In this document: positions 36,879 to 49,225 of the stretch, one piece after another
How the letters are laid out: the number at the start of each line of letters is the position of its first letter
Numbering within the stretch: position 1 is the stretch's first letter
From: Heterodera schachtii
Lineage: Eukaryota; Nematoda; Chromadorea; Rhabditida; Heteroderidae
Reading direction: 5' to 3'
DNA: 64,000 nt
Assembly: GCA_023374025.1 (NCBI GenBank)
Contig: SIJG01000028.1
Location: 544,116 to 608,115, forward strand
Notes under the pieces: generated by a model
What the model was told of the DNA's origin: nothing
Databases searched by the model: none
The model's input: the letters and a program-made list of their open reading frames with translations, nothing else
Translations under genes and position numbers: made by a program

Positions 36879-37866
36879 ATGTCATCTATCAAAATTTTCC
36901 TTATTTTTCTTTGTTTGAAAGTGGCGAGCACCGGAAAAATAGGTTATTAATTAATAATGAATTATTTAAAAAATAAATATAATATATTTTAATAATATTT
37001 TTTATATTCAACTTTTAGGCCATCTTTCAATTGGCCATGCCAATTTGGCCAATATTAGTGTCATCAATTTGGAAAAAAACAATGGAAAAGAAATGGAATC
37101 AAATTCAAAAAAAGGTTTAAATAACCATAATTTATTTTAAATATTTCAAATATTTTTCAATTTAATTGACAGGCGAAGAGTCGCCCGATTCGCCGTCAAC
37201 GCCAAAACATTTGATCATGCCGCCTTGTACAGTCTGTCCAGGCGCTCCGAAAAAGACAAGAACAGGTTCATCATTTAAGATTTAAGGGTGACCATATATC
37301 AATTAAAAATGTTGCTGGAAAATCCAATTAATTTTTGTGGATTTTTAATGAGATTTAAAAAAATTTGAATTAATTTTCTAATTACTCAATGATCGCGAAG
37401 CTTCTTTATTATTTTTTTAAATTTTGAATAAATTTTTCTTCTTTTACAACACAAACAAACAAAAATTTAATTTAAGCATTTTCATCCTAATTTTTAAAAT
37501 TTGGAATTTAAAGAATTTTTTGTTTAAAATTCTTTTTGTAATTCGTTATTTATTTTTTTTAAATTTATTTAAATTTTTAATCATTAACAGTTTCTAATCG
37601 AACATCCAGCAGTGGTGAAAACAGTGTGGGAAACGAAGAGATTGGTAAAATTGTTTTTCTTTTTTGATAGAAAATTTTTTAAAATTATTTGTACAATAGA
37701 TCGCTTTTTTGATGAACAGTATCGCAATAAAAAAGTGAAAAAACAACTGAACTTTGATGATGATGATTCATCAGAAAATTCAATTATCGGGGAGACAAAA
37801 CGGCAACAAACGGAGACGGAACAAAAGCAAACAAAAGAGGAGGGAGGAGGAGAAGAAGCCGATTGA
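36879..37866 (+). CDS. predicted secreted acidic protein, five phase-1 exons
   Basis: Exons 36879-36942, 37019-37114, 37173-37265, 37591-37644 and 37700-37866 join with every intron in phase 1 and canonical GT-AG ends, giving 157 residues. The leader MSSIKIFLIFLCLKVASTG is a good signal peptide. The mature part is low-complexity and hydrophilic: GEESPDSPSTPKHL, a CTVC pair near the middle, NRTSSSGENS, the basic patch NKKVKKQ, a DDDDSSEN block, and an EEGGGEEAD end. All-phase-1 introns are typical of modular or extracellular proteins. The basic patch could be a nuclear-localisation signal. Signal peptide plus disordered, charged body is common among cyst-nematode gland effectors; no family is recognised, so function is unknown. 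Confidence 0.65.
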
Positions 37867-38617
37867 ATTTAATCAACGGAATATCCGATAAAAAAATGGG
37901 AAAAGGATATGCATTTTAGAAGTGGATAGTTTAAAACCTTGGGGGCGGGCTGTTATTTTATTATTAATATTAATTGGCCGTTTATTTTTTTTTAATATAT
38001 GTTATCGCAAGAAAAATCGAAAAATGTTTCTTTGAATATTTCACGAATTAGAGCGATTTTTTTTTAGCAAAATTCGATCGATTTATCGGGGAAGCCAGAA
38101 TTTGAGTCTAATTGAATTTTTTCCAAGTGCTCGCAGTGCCGACAAATCAATTGGAAAAAACTTTTTGATTTCCTAAAACAAAATTCGGCTGTGCCGGTCG
38201 GTGCCGCAGGGAAAAATTGGGGCTAATGCGCTTAATATAGCTTAAACGGCTCTTCTTACTGTTTGTGTCTTTTTAGACGGCATTTAATAAACCATCACTT
38301 TACTTAATTCCCAGCCCTAATAATTACATTTATTTAATTGACAAATGAATGTAGGAACATAACTTTCTCTTTTCAATACATTCATATCATTACACGCACA
38401 AATGAGCTGTTTTTTGATGAAAAAATGTTCGCTTGGAAATGGAGGGGAGTAATTAACTAATCGGACACAAATGATGTCTTTTTTAACACATTAAATGAGC
38501 GTTAAACGGTTCCACAACGATATGATTAATGTCCAAATTGTATTTTATTTCAAATGACAAACCCGAAACAAAAATAATTACGGCAATAATTAGCAACTTT
38601 TTGCCATTTTGGGTTCA
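37867..38617. other. gene-free stretch upstream of collagen
   Basis: AT-rich intergenic DNA with no exon. The last ~250 bp are presumably the collagen promoter. Confidence 0.5.
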
Positions 38618-38624
38618 TATAAAA
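38618..38624 (+). promoter_or_regulatory. TATA box, collagen promoter
   Basis: TATAAAA, 258 bp before the collagen ATG. It is followed by a short less-AT-rich leader with TCACTTGCTCAGC. The distance implies a 5' leader that may contain an intron. Highly expressed nematode collagens often have TATA promoters. Confidence 0.5.
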
Positions 38625-38881
38625 GCGAATAAGCAGTTACCATTAACATCAGAAGAACATTCACTTGCTCAGCAATTTGAAGCTCCCTAAAATTTTGAAA
38701 ATTTATGTAAAATAAAATAAATATTTAAATAATTATGGAATGACTCGCTTTATTTCCAATTCTTTAATTTCTATTAAAACGCAAAAAGCTTTTTCCGCAA
38801 AAACACGGTTAAATAAGCCAATTTTAGAATTTTAAGGATTTTAAGTAATATGACTAATATCCTAAAAATTTAGCGGATAAT

Positions 38882-39937
38882 ATGCAAGAGACTCACATTG
38901 TCCTCGGCATTGCCTCGTTGTGCTCTCTGCTGGCGATTATCGCCACCGTAGTCACTCTGCCATCGCTGTACTCGGAGATGAGCCAACTGAGCAGCAAAGT
39001 GCGCGACGGCGTTGAAGTAAAAAACCATTAAAAAAATACCGTAATTTTCACCGTATTCCCAAGGCCTTCCGCGTGAACACCGACTCGGCCTGGACTGACC
39101 TGGTGGACGTGCAAGTGGCTGTGTCACCGCCGTCAAAGCCCCTCGACAACCCATTCAGCTCCATCTTCCGTGCCAAGCGTCAATTGCCCGGCCATTGCAG
39201 TTGCGGTCCTCCACAACGGCCAAATTGCCCTCCTGGCCCACCTGGTCCGTCCGGACCGCCTGGCCAACCCGGACAGCCGGGAGGCGCAGGACTGCAAGGA
39301 CAACCGGGAGCACCTGGCCAACCTGGTGAGCGTTCGCTAAACATGTTACATATTTATCATGCTCATACCATCAGCTCCTCCGTGCCCGCCCCAGAACATC
39401 CCGTGCCCACGCTGCCCGGCTGGCCCACCCGGCAGCCCCGGAGGACAGGGACCGCCCGGACAGCAAGGAGCCCCCGGCCAGCCTGGTGCGCCCGCTCCGG
39501 GCGGAGGACAGGGACCGCCTGGCGCATCCGGACCCCAAGGACAGCCTGGTACAGCCCGGACGCAGCGGAACACCCGGCCAACCCGGACAGCCTGGAAACA
39601 ACGCTGTTATTTTGTAAGCATTTTGACGGTTTAAATTTAAGTTTAAACTTCATTTCCAATGTTTAGCAACACCATTCCTGGCCCGAGGGGAGCTCCCGGA
39701 GCGCCTGGCCAACCTGGAAGCCCCGGCAGCCAAGGCCAACCCGGACAGGCCGGAGGCCAGGGACCGCCTGGGCCCCCTGGTGCACCTGGGCTGCCCGGCC
39801 TGTCTGGCAACAGCGGTCAACCTGGACAGCCAGGGGCACCCGGCCAACCCGGCAAGGACAGCGGCTACTGTCCGTGCCCGCCCCGCTCTTCCGCGATGGC
39901 ACTCAAAAAGAAAATGGCGGCGGCCAAAAAAGCATAA
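38882..39937 (+). CDS. cuticle collagen (col family)
   Basis: Exons 38882-39016, 39064-39325, 39375-39613 and 39667-39937; about 301 residues if one base is discounted. The N-terminal cuticle-collagen domain has a membrane anchor ([15 protein letters not shown]) and SAWTDLV. A subtilisin-like cleavage site RAKR lies near residue 85, followed by CSC and [11 protein letters not shown]. Three Gly-X-Y blocks are separated by Cys-bearing breaks, and the end is YCPCPPRSS plus a Lys/Ala tail. Cuticle collagens are trimmed, trimerise and are cross-linked in the extracellular cuticle. In exon 3 the Gly-X-Y frame shifts by one base at 39550: a single extra T in CCTGGTACAGCC breaks the frame, and removing it from the count makes exon phases and Gly spacing agree to the end. 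A sequencing indel is the simplest reading; a real null allele is possible. High GC contrasts with the surroundings, as usual for collagen. Confidence 0.9.
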
Positions 39938-40567
39938 GCGAAAGGAGCAGCTCAAAGTGTGATGCTGAAGATATAAGCCCATTATTGGATGTTGGCGCGA
40001 AATTAAATTCACCTTCTTCGTGCATAAAAAGCATTTTTAATTGCTAAATTCATTAAAATTTTCATCCTAGCTTCATACATTAAGCCTCATGAAAATAGAG
40101 TCGTTAAGTTTCTGAATCAGCTTTGCCTAATTTAAATTTCGATAAAATTTTATAAATATTTAATTTTCCCAGTAAATCTCATTAAAATATACAAAAATTC
40201 AAAATTTTTTGCAATTTCAGTGTTTAATTTTTGAAAATAATTGGAAAAGAACTCGTTTTTGGGCATTTTCTTTTTATGATTCAATAAATTAATTAATTAG
40301 CTAAATAGCATAAAGGCACTTTTCGTAAACAAAGCTGCATGAAATAGTTAAATAGCAAAAACATAGAATTTTAAAAGCAATTTATTATAAAAATTATTTA
40401 TATAATTAATTTTGTTCAAATATTTCAAGGCCATTTTGGTCAAAAAACAAAGGAAAGCCCAACAGCGAACCGAGGATTTTGAGGAAAAAATAATAATTAA
40501 TTAGGTATTAAACAATAAATCATTCGATAATTTAAATTAAATTTTCTTCCTTTTAAACATTTTAAAT
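39938..40567. other. collagen 3' flank, no gene
   Basis: AT-rich DNA after the collagen stop; no exon visible. The hAT-like element begins at 40568. Confidence 0.5.
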
Positions 40568-41568
40568 CAGGGCTACCCTTTGTACTTATTTGTAAGTATT
40601 GTACTTATTTGGAGGGTGCAAAACTTACAAATTAAAAATGTACTTATTTGTAAGTATTGTACTTATTTGAGCTCAAGGTACTTTTTTGTACTTATTTTTG
40701 GGACACAAAGGAAAATTCCGATTTTTATAGCAATATTTGAAAAAAAAAATTATGTTTTGAAGCGAATTTTATAAACAAAATCGTAACAAGATTCGCTAAA
40801 TATTCTAAATTTCGAAAGAAAGTTCTATGATTACATTTTTAGAGCTTAAATTATTAATTATTTACGTTAATGGCTCCACCAAACCGCAAATATAAATTTC
40901 ACGCTGATTATGAGCGTGAATTTAAAGGCATAAAAAGGAGCAAAAAGAGGGATGAATATGCGAATTGTGTGCCGTGCAATTTTGACATTATGAAAAATTT
41001 GGCAAATTCCTAGCAAAATTTATTAAAAATTCTTAAAATTTTCCACCAGCGGCGTCTATCGGCACCGCCGGCCCCCCAAAACCCCTATTTTTTCTTATAA
41101 ATTAGCCCAAGATTGACAATTTTGGTCATTTTTTGGACAGAACTTTGTTAACAAATTGCATTAAATTTTCAAAAAAATTTCCCCGGCGGCGCCTGTCGGC
41201 ACCGCCGGACGCCCTTCCCTCACCCATACCCAAAAAATTTTTCGGAAAAATGCGCCGAAAATAATTGTTTAAAATCTGATTTTTTGATTCTAAATGCACT
41301 GATATTACCAATTGCTTATGTTTTCGACAAAATTGTTAAAATCTTAAAATTGATTTTCGGAAATGTATAAGTTTCTTATTTCTAAGCCGGAATTGCTCAG
41401 AAAAATAGTTGGCGGCGAGAAACATGTTGCTAATGCTTGATTTTGTTGAATAAAAATGTGATTTAAAGTTTGGAAGCATATTTGAAAAAATGTACTTATT
41501 TTTGACCCTTAAAACTTATTTTTGACCAGCGATATACTTATTTTGGGAAATTTCCAAGGGTAGCCCTG
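40568..41568. mobile_element. hAT-like transposon, 1,001 bp, internally deleted
   Basis: Ends CAGGGCTACCCTTTG and its inverted counterpart AAGGGTAGCCCTG; flanked by an 8-bp duplication TTTTAAAT (40560-40567 and 41569-41576). An 8-bp duplication and CAGGG ends are diagnostic of hAT elements. An ORF fragment starting at 40870 encodes KYKFHADYEREFKGIKRS followed by a Cys pair (CVPC), resembling the N-terminal BED finger of hAT transposases. The catalytic part is missing. A repeated GC-rich hairpin (GTCGGCACCGCCGG) occurs near 41050-41080 and 41180-41210. Confidence 0.88.
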
Positions 41569-42150
41569 TTTTAAATCCATAAAAAAATTTACCATCTTGA
41601 TGCCAAATTAATTAAATTTCATTAAAATTTCTGATTTTTTTTTCTCTTGCGTTTGAAAAGGCATAATAATATTTATAATAAAAATTTAAATCAATCTCCT
41701 TTCTTGGCCATTATTGTTATCAGTTATTAAAATTTCCCATGGATTATTGCCCTTAATTAGGCGCCGCCGGGGAATATTTGCTATTTGCTGCGATAACAAT
41801 TAGGAGAAAACATTTTTTCATCGATCTGATTGAGAAATGTGTGTTTACAAGAAATAAAGAAAGATTGTTTTTGAGATACGCCGCACAGTTCGCTAAATGA
41901 ATAAATTTGATCACAAATTATTGTGTGCTAAAATTTATTTTCAAACAAATTTCGAAATTGCCTTTTTTTATTTATTTTTAGTTTCAATTTTTGGTATTAA
42001 GGTGAATTATTTTGTAGTTTTAATCATAAATGACAATTTTCTTTTATCAATGAAAATTTTTAGCACTTTCTTAATTGGTCAATTTCTTTCTAATTTTTCT
42101 TAACACAAAAATTTTGTTTAATAAAAAAGAAAAATGATGAGCATAATAAA

Positions 42151-45100
42151 ATGAAATTAAAGCATATTTTACCAATGGAAATTGGTGTCGGTGACCGTTT
42201 CTTATTTGTCCTAATAATTTCGGCATTTGCTTACAAAATATTAAATTTTCCGCAATTTATCTTCTTTTTCATCGCAATTGTTGCTGCATGGATTATGTAA
42301 ATATTAAATTGCATTTAATTTTATTAAATTTAATATTTGTATTTTATATTTAAAATTTGACAGTTTTCAATATCATCAAAAAAAGCATTGGCACCGTTTG
42401 GGCGTGCCAGGGCCGAATGTCAACATTTTCTTTGGCAACACAATAAAGCAAATTCGCCTTGGCAGCATTGATGTGCGCGAAGGCATTAATAAGAAAATGG
42501 AAATATAATTATTTTTTAATTAATTTTTTTAATTGAAAAAATATAATTATTTATTTTAATTATTTGTTTTTTCAATCCATCTGTTGTAGGTTGACCGTGA
42601 AAATTTCTCCAAATATGGAAATTCATTTGGGTAAATTATGTATTTTTATTAATTAATATAAAATATTCTTTAAAGTTCTTTTTTGTTTGATCGTCGAGAA
42701 TTTTGCACCAAAGACCCGGAGATGATCCGACAAATTTTCATCAAAGAATTTTCGCACTTCCAAAATCGCTTTGTGAGTTTTTTTTGGGGATTGACTTAAT
42801 TAGTGGATATGTGAGCAATTATTGTTCGAGACTCAAACTCGATACCCAAAAGGCGAGAAATCAGTAATGATTTGGGAGAGCATTTTGATTTGAATTTTAT
42901 TTTGATAGACCATACCTTTTCTGAAAACCTATTAAATAAACAATTAATTAATCACCCATAAGGATTTCATCCCCGGGCGAAAAGAGGACGCACCCAAATC
43001 GTTGACGCGTAACATGATCAACATGTTGCGCGACGATGATTGGAAGCGGGTGCGCAACCGCGTAACGCCCGCATTTACCACAGGAAAACTGAAGAAAGTG
43101 AGTCATTCAGAGCACAACGGCGAGAGACACATAAATAGGGGAAACAAATATTTTGTTTTGTTTTTTTGAAAATTAATTTCCAAAATACCCAAAAAAGGTG
43201 AAAGGAATACACAAAACAAAGACGAACCATTAAAGGGCTTTTAGCCAGTAGTTAATTAGTCAATTAATTATTTTTCCATTCGAATTTAGCTCATTCCAAT
43301 TTTATGCGAATGCACTGAAAGACTTTGCAAGGTATTTGAAGATGAATATGCGTCGAAAAAGAAGGAAATTCTCTTAAAAGAGTGAGTTTATTTCTTTTTT
43401 TATTGAGTAATTAAAGTCGTATTAGAGACGTTAAAAAATAATTCTAACAATTTAAATTGATTAATTAAAATATAAAAAACAAAAAAGCATAATTCATTTT
43501 AATTGCCCAGTCTTTACGGCCGATTTCTGTTGGATGTGATCGGTCGCTGTGGATTTTCGTTGGATTTGAACACTTATGAGGAGGAAAATGTTTTTTTAGA
43601 ACAATCAAGATTAGTGTTCAATTTTGGCCGTAAGGCACAGCGCATCAGAACGATGCTTTGCGGTAAATGTCGTGAAAAATGGCACAATATTAAAAAAACT
43701 GCTCAAAGGGATTGATTATATAAAAATCATATTTTTCTTCTTTAATTACGCTTTACAAAATATATTAGTAAGTCACTTTATATGGTTTAATCAAAATTTT
43801 AATTTGCCCCCTAATGGATTAATAATTTAAAAATGATTATATCATTTAAAATTTAAATAGAAAAATAAATTTTAATTTCCAATTTCTCAATGATTATATT
43901 ATTTAAAATTTAAAGTAGAAAAATAAATTTTAATTATTTCTCAATGTTTAAGTGTTTTTTCCACTGACTGCTAAGCTAATTGAGAATTTTACGGGCAAAT
44001 CGCTCGCTTTTGCCGTGGATGAACAATTTTTCAAGGAAATGATGGGGGAATTGTACGAGAAACGCCGCGCCGACCCGGCGGCAAAAGAAGTGCGATTAAT
44101 TAATTTTAATTGCTTATAAATAATGAGTAAATGCACAACCACTAATTAATTAATTATTACTGTTGAAATTTGCCAGAAGTACTCGGACATCTTTCAACTT
44201 TTGATGAATGCCGTTGAAGAAGACGACGAAGAAATTGTGGCTGAAAACAGTGCCATCTCAGCGGAGGATGCCCAAATAATTCACAGCGAATTGCGAAGCG
44301 ACGGAAAGCAGCAAAAGCAGGGAAAGCATTTGACCAAAATTGAACTGTTCGCGCAGGGATTCATCATTTTGGTGGCTGGGTAATTTTTGGCTAATTGTTT
44401 TTGAGAGGGATTTCGGGATTTTATTTTGTTTAAATTGTTTTGAGAGGAATTTCGGGATTTTATTATATTTAAATTGTCTTTGAGAGGGATTTCGGGATTT
44501 TATTATGTTTAAATTGTCTTTGAGAGGGATTTCGGGATTTTGTTTTGTTTAAATGATTTTGGAAAAGTAGTAAATAGAATCAAAGCCCAAATTTAAAAAG
44601 AATAAATTACTGAGTCTTCAAAAGTGTAGGATATGCTTTATTTTTGTAATATGCTATTCATAATTATCATACTTATTATTGCCATCAATTTTTTGTTGTA
44701 AGACGCCCAACGAATGGCAATTTCTGACCTTTAAAATTCACATTTTAAAATTAATTGCCTTAAAATACAAATTTTATATCCTAGTCAAAAGAAGGATGAC
44801 GATATTTTTTGGCTTTCAAAATCTTTGTAAATATTGTCCCTATTTTTAACAAATTATGAAAACAATTATAAATGTTCAATTTTTATTTTTGATTTTATGA
44901 AAAAATAATTCACTTAAATTTTCTTAAATATTTCCGATTTGACACCACCGGCGCGACATTGACATTCGCCACTTATATGCTGGCAATTGAGTCAGAAGTT
45001 CAAGAAAAATTACGAAAAGAAGTAAATGAAGTGCTGGGGGAGAAAGTAAGTGAAAATGGACAAATTTAATAAAATGAAAATTTAATTAGCAATTAAGAAT

Positions 45101-46602
45101 TATATTTTATTATTATTATTATTTTTAATTATTTAAATCTGTTACTTTAATTATTTAAGGAAGTGATTACTTATGAACTTTTAAAACAAATGCATTATCT
45201 TTGTGCTGTTGTTCAAGAAACACTGCGAATGTTTCCAGTGGCTCCAAAGTGAATAATTGAAATTATTAAGAAAATAAATCAGTTTAAAAAATATGAATTT
45301 CTTTTTGGATAAAGGATAAGGAAGGCGCAAGATTAGGCGATGTCAGGGCTGCTTAAAACATTTCACGAAAAGTGCAAAAATCGTCACATGGCTTGCATTT
45401 TTCATATTTTAATGGGATTTTCCATATATAAATGCTAAAAGCTAAAAATTTTGAGGGTTTTGCACGTTTGCCTCCCCATTCACCGGCCAGATCTATGATT
45501 GTACCTGCATTTACCTGTATTTCGGTTCAGAAAAATCTTAACTGATCGAATCGAAAAAAATATAGCTGTAGGGTTCCGATCACTAACCATATTTTGAGCT
45601 CCCAGTCACTCACTGGTTTTATGCAATTTTTAAATATGGCAAATCTCATAGCGGTAAAATGGAAATTTTGTTTATTATTATTAATTTTCTAATTAAGAAA
45701 ATTAAATGAGCTAATTAAAAAGCAAAAGAAAATTCATTATATAAATTAAGGACCAACCGCGAATGTAACAGTGACTGCGTTGTTAACGGAGTTCAGTTCC
45801 AAAAGGGCGACATGGTCACTCTACCAATTTATGTCATTCAGCATGATGAAGCATATTATTCAAATCCGGACCAATTTGACCCAGAAAGGCATTTTAAACC
45901 CAAATTTTTACATTTTTCTTTTCTTTTTTTGAAGATTTATGCCAGAGCATAAGGCGGCACTTGACCCATTGGCATTTTTGACTTTTGGCCTTGGTCCCCG
46001 AAATTGCATTGGAATGCGTTTTGCCGAATTCCAGATGTATGTGACGTTGGCACTGCTTGTGCGACGCTTCCGCTTCTGTGCCAGCTCAAACACTCCGGTA
46101 AAAACAAAAATAAATTCAAATTGGTAAAATAAGTCTACGAATCCGGTCATCATAGGAAGGAAATTCGCAAAATTGTGCTTCATTGAGATTGGGCTTGAAT
46201 TTTTATTTATTTATAAATATTTCGAAATTTTTTAAATTTTGCTTACTTAAAAATTTTAGCCTATTAAATTCATAATTTATATCGGACTTAAAAAACTATT
46301 GGCACTAATTTTAATGGGTTTATCAAATAATTTTCCACTAATTTTTAATTATTACCGCAAATTTTTAAAGACGAATGATTTTTTTGTTATAACTTTTATT
46401 TAATTTAATTAAAATTGGATTTGAAATATACGCACATTAAGTCATCACATTTTGAATTCCTATCAAATTTTTGCCAAAAAAAATATTGGCCTTGCAACAA
46501 ATTCTGTGTCTTTTGGTTTTTCAGAAATTCCCGCCCAAATTGCTCTCTTCCGAATTACTTCGCAGTGCCGAACCAATTGTTGTGATAGCAGAAAAAATAT
46601 GA
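42151..46602 (+). CDS. cytochrome P450 (nematode CYP3/CYP13-like clan)
   Basis: Fourteen exons: 42151-42296, 42364-~42507, 42590-42630, 42676-42772, 42963-43097, 43290-43381, 43511-43629, 43953-44089, 44177-44379, 44937-45045, 45160-45248, 45751-45888, 45935-46097 and 46525-46602. The protein is about 560 residues with an N-terminal membrane anchor, then HWHRLGVPGPNVNIFFGN. The I-helix is AGFDTTGATLTF. ExxR is ETLR (45217-45228). The haem loop is FGLGPRNCIG, with the Cys codon at 46005-46007. It should be an ER-bound monooxygenase acting on xenobiotics or lipids. Intron 12 (45889-45934, 46 bp) is GC-AG. Two junctions are odd: exon 2 lacks a clear GT at its natural end (GT at 42480 would trim about nine residues), and exon 10 is preceded by TTTCCG, not TTTCAG. 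Otherwise the phases agree. Confidence 0.88.
44392..44560. repeat. tandem repeat in P450 intron 9
   Basis: Four copies of a ~44-bp unit with TTTGAGAGGGATTTCGGGAT and TTTAAATTG. Confidence 0.85.
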
Positions 46603-47522
46603 AATTGAAGAATTGAAAAAAGCGCAAAGTTTAGATATTTTGAAAAAATTCATTTTTTATTTTGCCAATTTATTTGTTTATATTTATTTTTCAATAATAT
46701 TTTCTTGGATTGTGAACCTTTCGCTTCCAGCCGCCTATTTCTATAACCTTCTCATTTTGTAGGGTTAATGAAAAATTGTTAGCAAAAATATTTATAATTT
46801 TCTTCAAAAACAATAAAATTTCGGAATACCAATTCGGATTTGTCAGAAAAAGTTCCTTCTCATATTTAGGTTCATTAAAGTTAGGATAACTTAATATATA
46901 ACATTTATTAGGCTTTTATTGGAATGTTGTGCTCCGGAGGTTTAGAAGCGGTCTCTTCAAAAAAATAGCCAAAAATTGAGAAGTGCCAAAAATAATTTTA
47001 TTTAAAGAATAAATTATTTGCCAAGTTTATATTTCGCATTAAGTATATAAAAGGAAACGTTCAAATGGTTTGAATATTTCAAAAAGATTCAGAACTGTTC
47101 GGCCATAAATTATTTTATGCGGCATGAACATATCAAGCAGATTTCGTCTATCCTCGAGGTATTCTAATCATTGTTGTTATGAAATGGGGAGGACTGTTAC
47201 ATTTGAAAAGCTCTTTTGGTGAAATAATTTTGACATTTTCTAATATTTTAAATTTTTCTTTGAATAAATGGATTTCAAATGTTAAAAAGTGCCAAAGATT
47301 CATGGCAAAATTTTGCAATGAATTTAAAAATTCAGAAAAAAATGAATGGGGTATATTTGAAAGGAAAATAATGCATTTATTATGCAAAATTTAATTGTTA
47401 CAAATCTCCCAATAATTAACAAATTAACATTAAAAATAAATCGAATTACATCATGATCCGTCATATCGACGAAATTGGCATTTTCCTAGAAGGCATCTCA
47501 AATTCTTGTATTGGTTCGCGAA
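46603..47522. other. intergenic stretch
   Basis: The P450 3' flank followed by AT-rich DNA between two converging genes. The overlapping ORFs at 47148-47394 on opposite strands are not supported by any motif. Confidence 0.45.
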
Positions 47523-48973
47523 TTATTCACCTCTTAACTGCTTCAGAATAATATTCAACATAATCGCGACGTAAAGCATTGTCAGATACATACCAATCAA
47601 AACAATTTCCGGACTACCGGTCATTAGGCCAATAACCGCGAACATAGCAATCACTGCCGGTGGGATTAGATTTGGTCCATTTTGGCGTTTCTGTCGACGC
47701 TGTGCCGAAAGAAAAGAGGAAGCCAACAAATCTTTTTCGGCATTTTTGTATTTTTTGGCATATTCATTGCTGCTCAACAAAGTCATTTCAGTAAGGAGAA
47801 ATTGGAACAAATCGCTTGGCAATGACAAATTGGTTTCCACTGCTTTCAATTTCTCGACGAAAGCACTCTTTTCCGGCATTTCATCGGGCAATCTCTTGAC
47901 AAATGCCACCAATTCAATGCCAAAGTTGGCTAATGGCAATCCTGCTTCCTGCTGACGATTTTGTCCATAAGCGAATTTCTGTGTTTTCTTCTCTGCAATT
48001 TTTAATTGTGCCAAAATTTGTTGGCCGAGGGTCGTCAACTTTCTCAGAATCATTTGGCCATTTTGCATTCCATTTTTGTGGCAAATTTGTGAAACAATTT
48101 GGCCAAACTCTTTCATTTCCGTCGTGTCTTCTTCAATTTCATCCTTTTGCAACCGCCGAATTGTTTTGCACCCCTTTTCCAAAGCCCAATTAGCCAACTC
48201 ACTAAAAGCGATGATTACAATGATTGAGTTGAGTTGTACAGGACTAGGAAAAGCTATAGCTCATTGAAAATTATTGGTGCTATGACGTTACTCGAAAACG
48301 ATCAAATGGAAAATTTTTGGCAGAAAATTATTCATAACTTTGCCCAAAATGAACCAAATTTTAAAATTTTGATATCTTTCGATAGCTCTAAATGATTTTC
48401 TATTATCGTGCAAAATATGCAAAAAACCTGAAAATATGTACAAAAAATGGCAAAATATGCAATGCATTTGCATATTTTTTGCAGCCCTGGTTATGACCTG
48501 AGAAACTCAAAAACCATGTTTTCTTGAAATGAACATTTTTGGTCATAACTTTCTTTCAAATTAACTTAACGAAATTTTTTGAAATTTTGCATGACCATAG
48601 AAAATACTTAGGGCTATCGATGTGCTATTAAGAATTAAAAATTTGGTTGCTTTTTAGCATAAGTCATATCAAAAAATATTCTTATTTGATTGTTTTGAGT
48701 AACGACCCGGCACCAAATTATTTCATGCCCAAAAGTCGGGCATATTTATTATTTGTGTTGTCCCTTAAATTTATTATTCAACATCAAAACAAAACAATTA
48801 AATACATTAATTATCGAACAGCATAAAAAACAAATTTAAATATTCGACCTGCTATTTTCTCGAACTTCATTCAGCAGTGGCTGAATGTCTCCGCTTGCCA
48901 AATTCGTCCCATTGAAAGCATAGCAATGCAAAGCCAACGTAAAAAGAAGTGGAAAAGCGAGAAAAAGAAGCAT
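47523..48973 (-). CDS. predicted secreted or membrane protein, 267 residues
   Basis: Two exons: 48849-48973 and 47523-48201, joined in phase 2 (donor GCAG|GTCGAA, acceptor TTTTAG). Exon 1 encodes the signal peptide MLLFLAFPLLFTLALHCYA and a short lead into exon 2. The body is Lys/Gln/Glu-rich and helical (KEFGQIVSQICHKNG, LRKLTTLGQQILAQLKIAEK). Near residues 220-260 there are two hydrophobic segments (PPAVIAMFAVIGLMTG and EIVLIGMYLTMLYVAIML), then a short basic end. It therefore looks like a luminal or extracellular helical domain tethered by a C-terminal hairpin. I do not recognise a family. The long exon 2 is open over 226 codons in an AT-rich background, which supports coding. The donor is weak, so exon 1 is less sure than exon 2. 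Confidence 0.68.
48285..48712. mobile_element. possible small DNA transposon in intron
   Basis: Left GACGTTACTCGAAAACGATC and right TGATTGTTTTGAGTAACGAC are imperfect inverted copies about 430 bp apart, inside the intron of the gene at 47523-48973. Target duplication is unclear. The interior has an unrelated CAGCCCTGG end near 48483, so nested insertions are possible. Confidence 0.4.
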
Positions 48974-49225
48974 TTTTGTAAAAATTATAAATGATTTAAT
49001 CCAAAATTAATTATTCGAATGATGTGAAGCAGCGCCAATGAATGACGTGGACATGGAGAGCAACCAACGTCAAAACAAATACGTGGCTGAGTTTGCAGTG
49101 ATTTATTGGGAAATCCAACATATTTATCTCAATCTGGCCGAGAAAAGAAGAGACTCTGCTGTGTATGTACACGCTCTTAATTGGACGGAAAGAAAGCTGA
49201 TCTCAAAGGGATAAGGTATGAGTAA

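Noticed and set aside
39133..40012. Long ORFs opposite and out of frame with the collagen
   Set aside because: Products of the high-GC Gly-X-Y repeat; only one frame gives regular Gly spacing, a cleavage site and a membrane anchor.
45346..48491. A single large hAT element between CAGGGCTGC and GCAGCCCTG
   Set aside because: The flanking 8-mers differ and the interval contains the end of the P450 and another gene; these are probably ends of separate small insertions.
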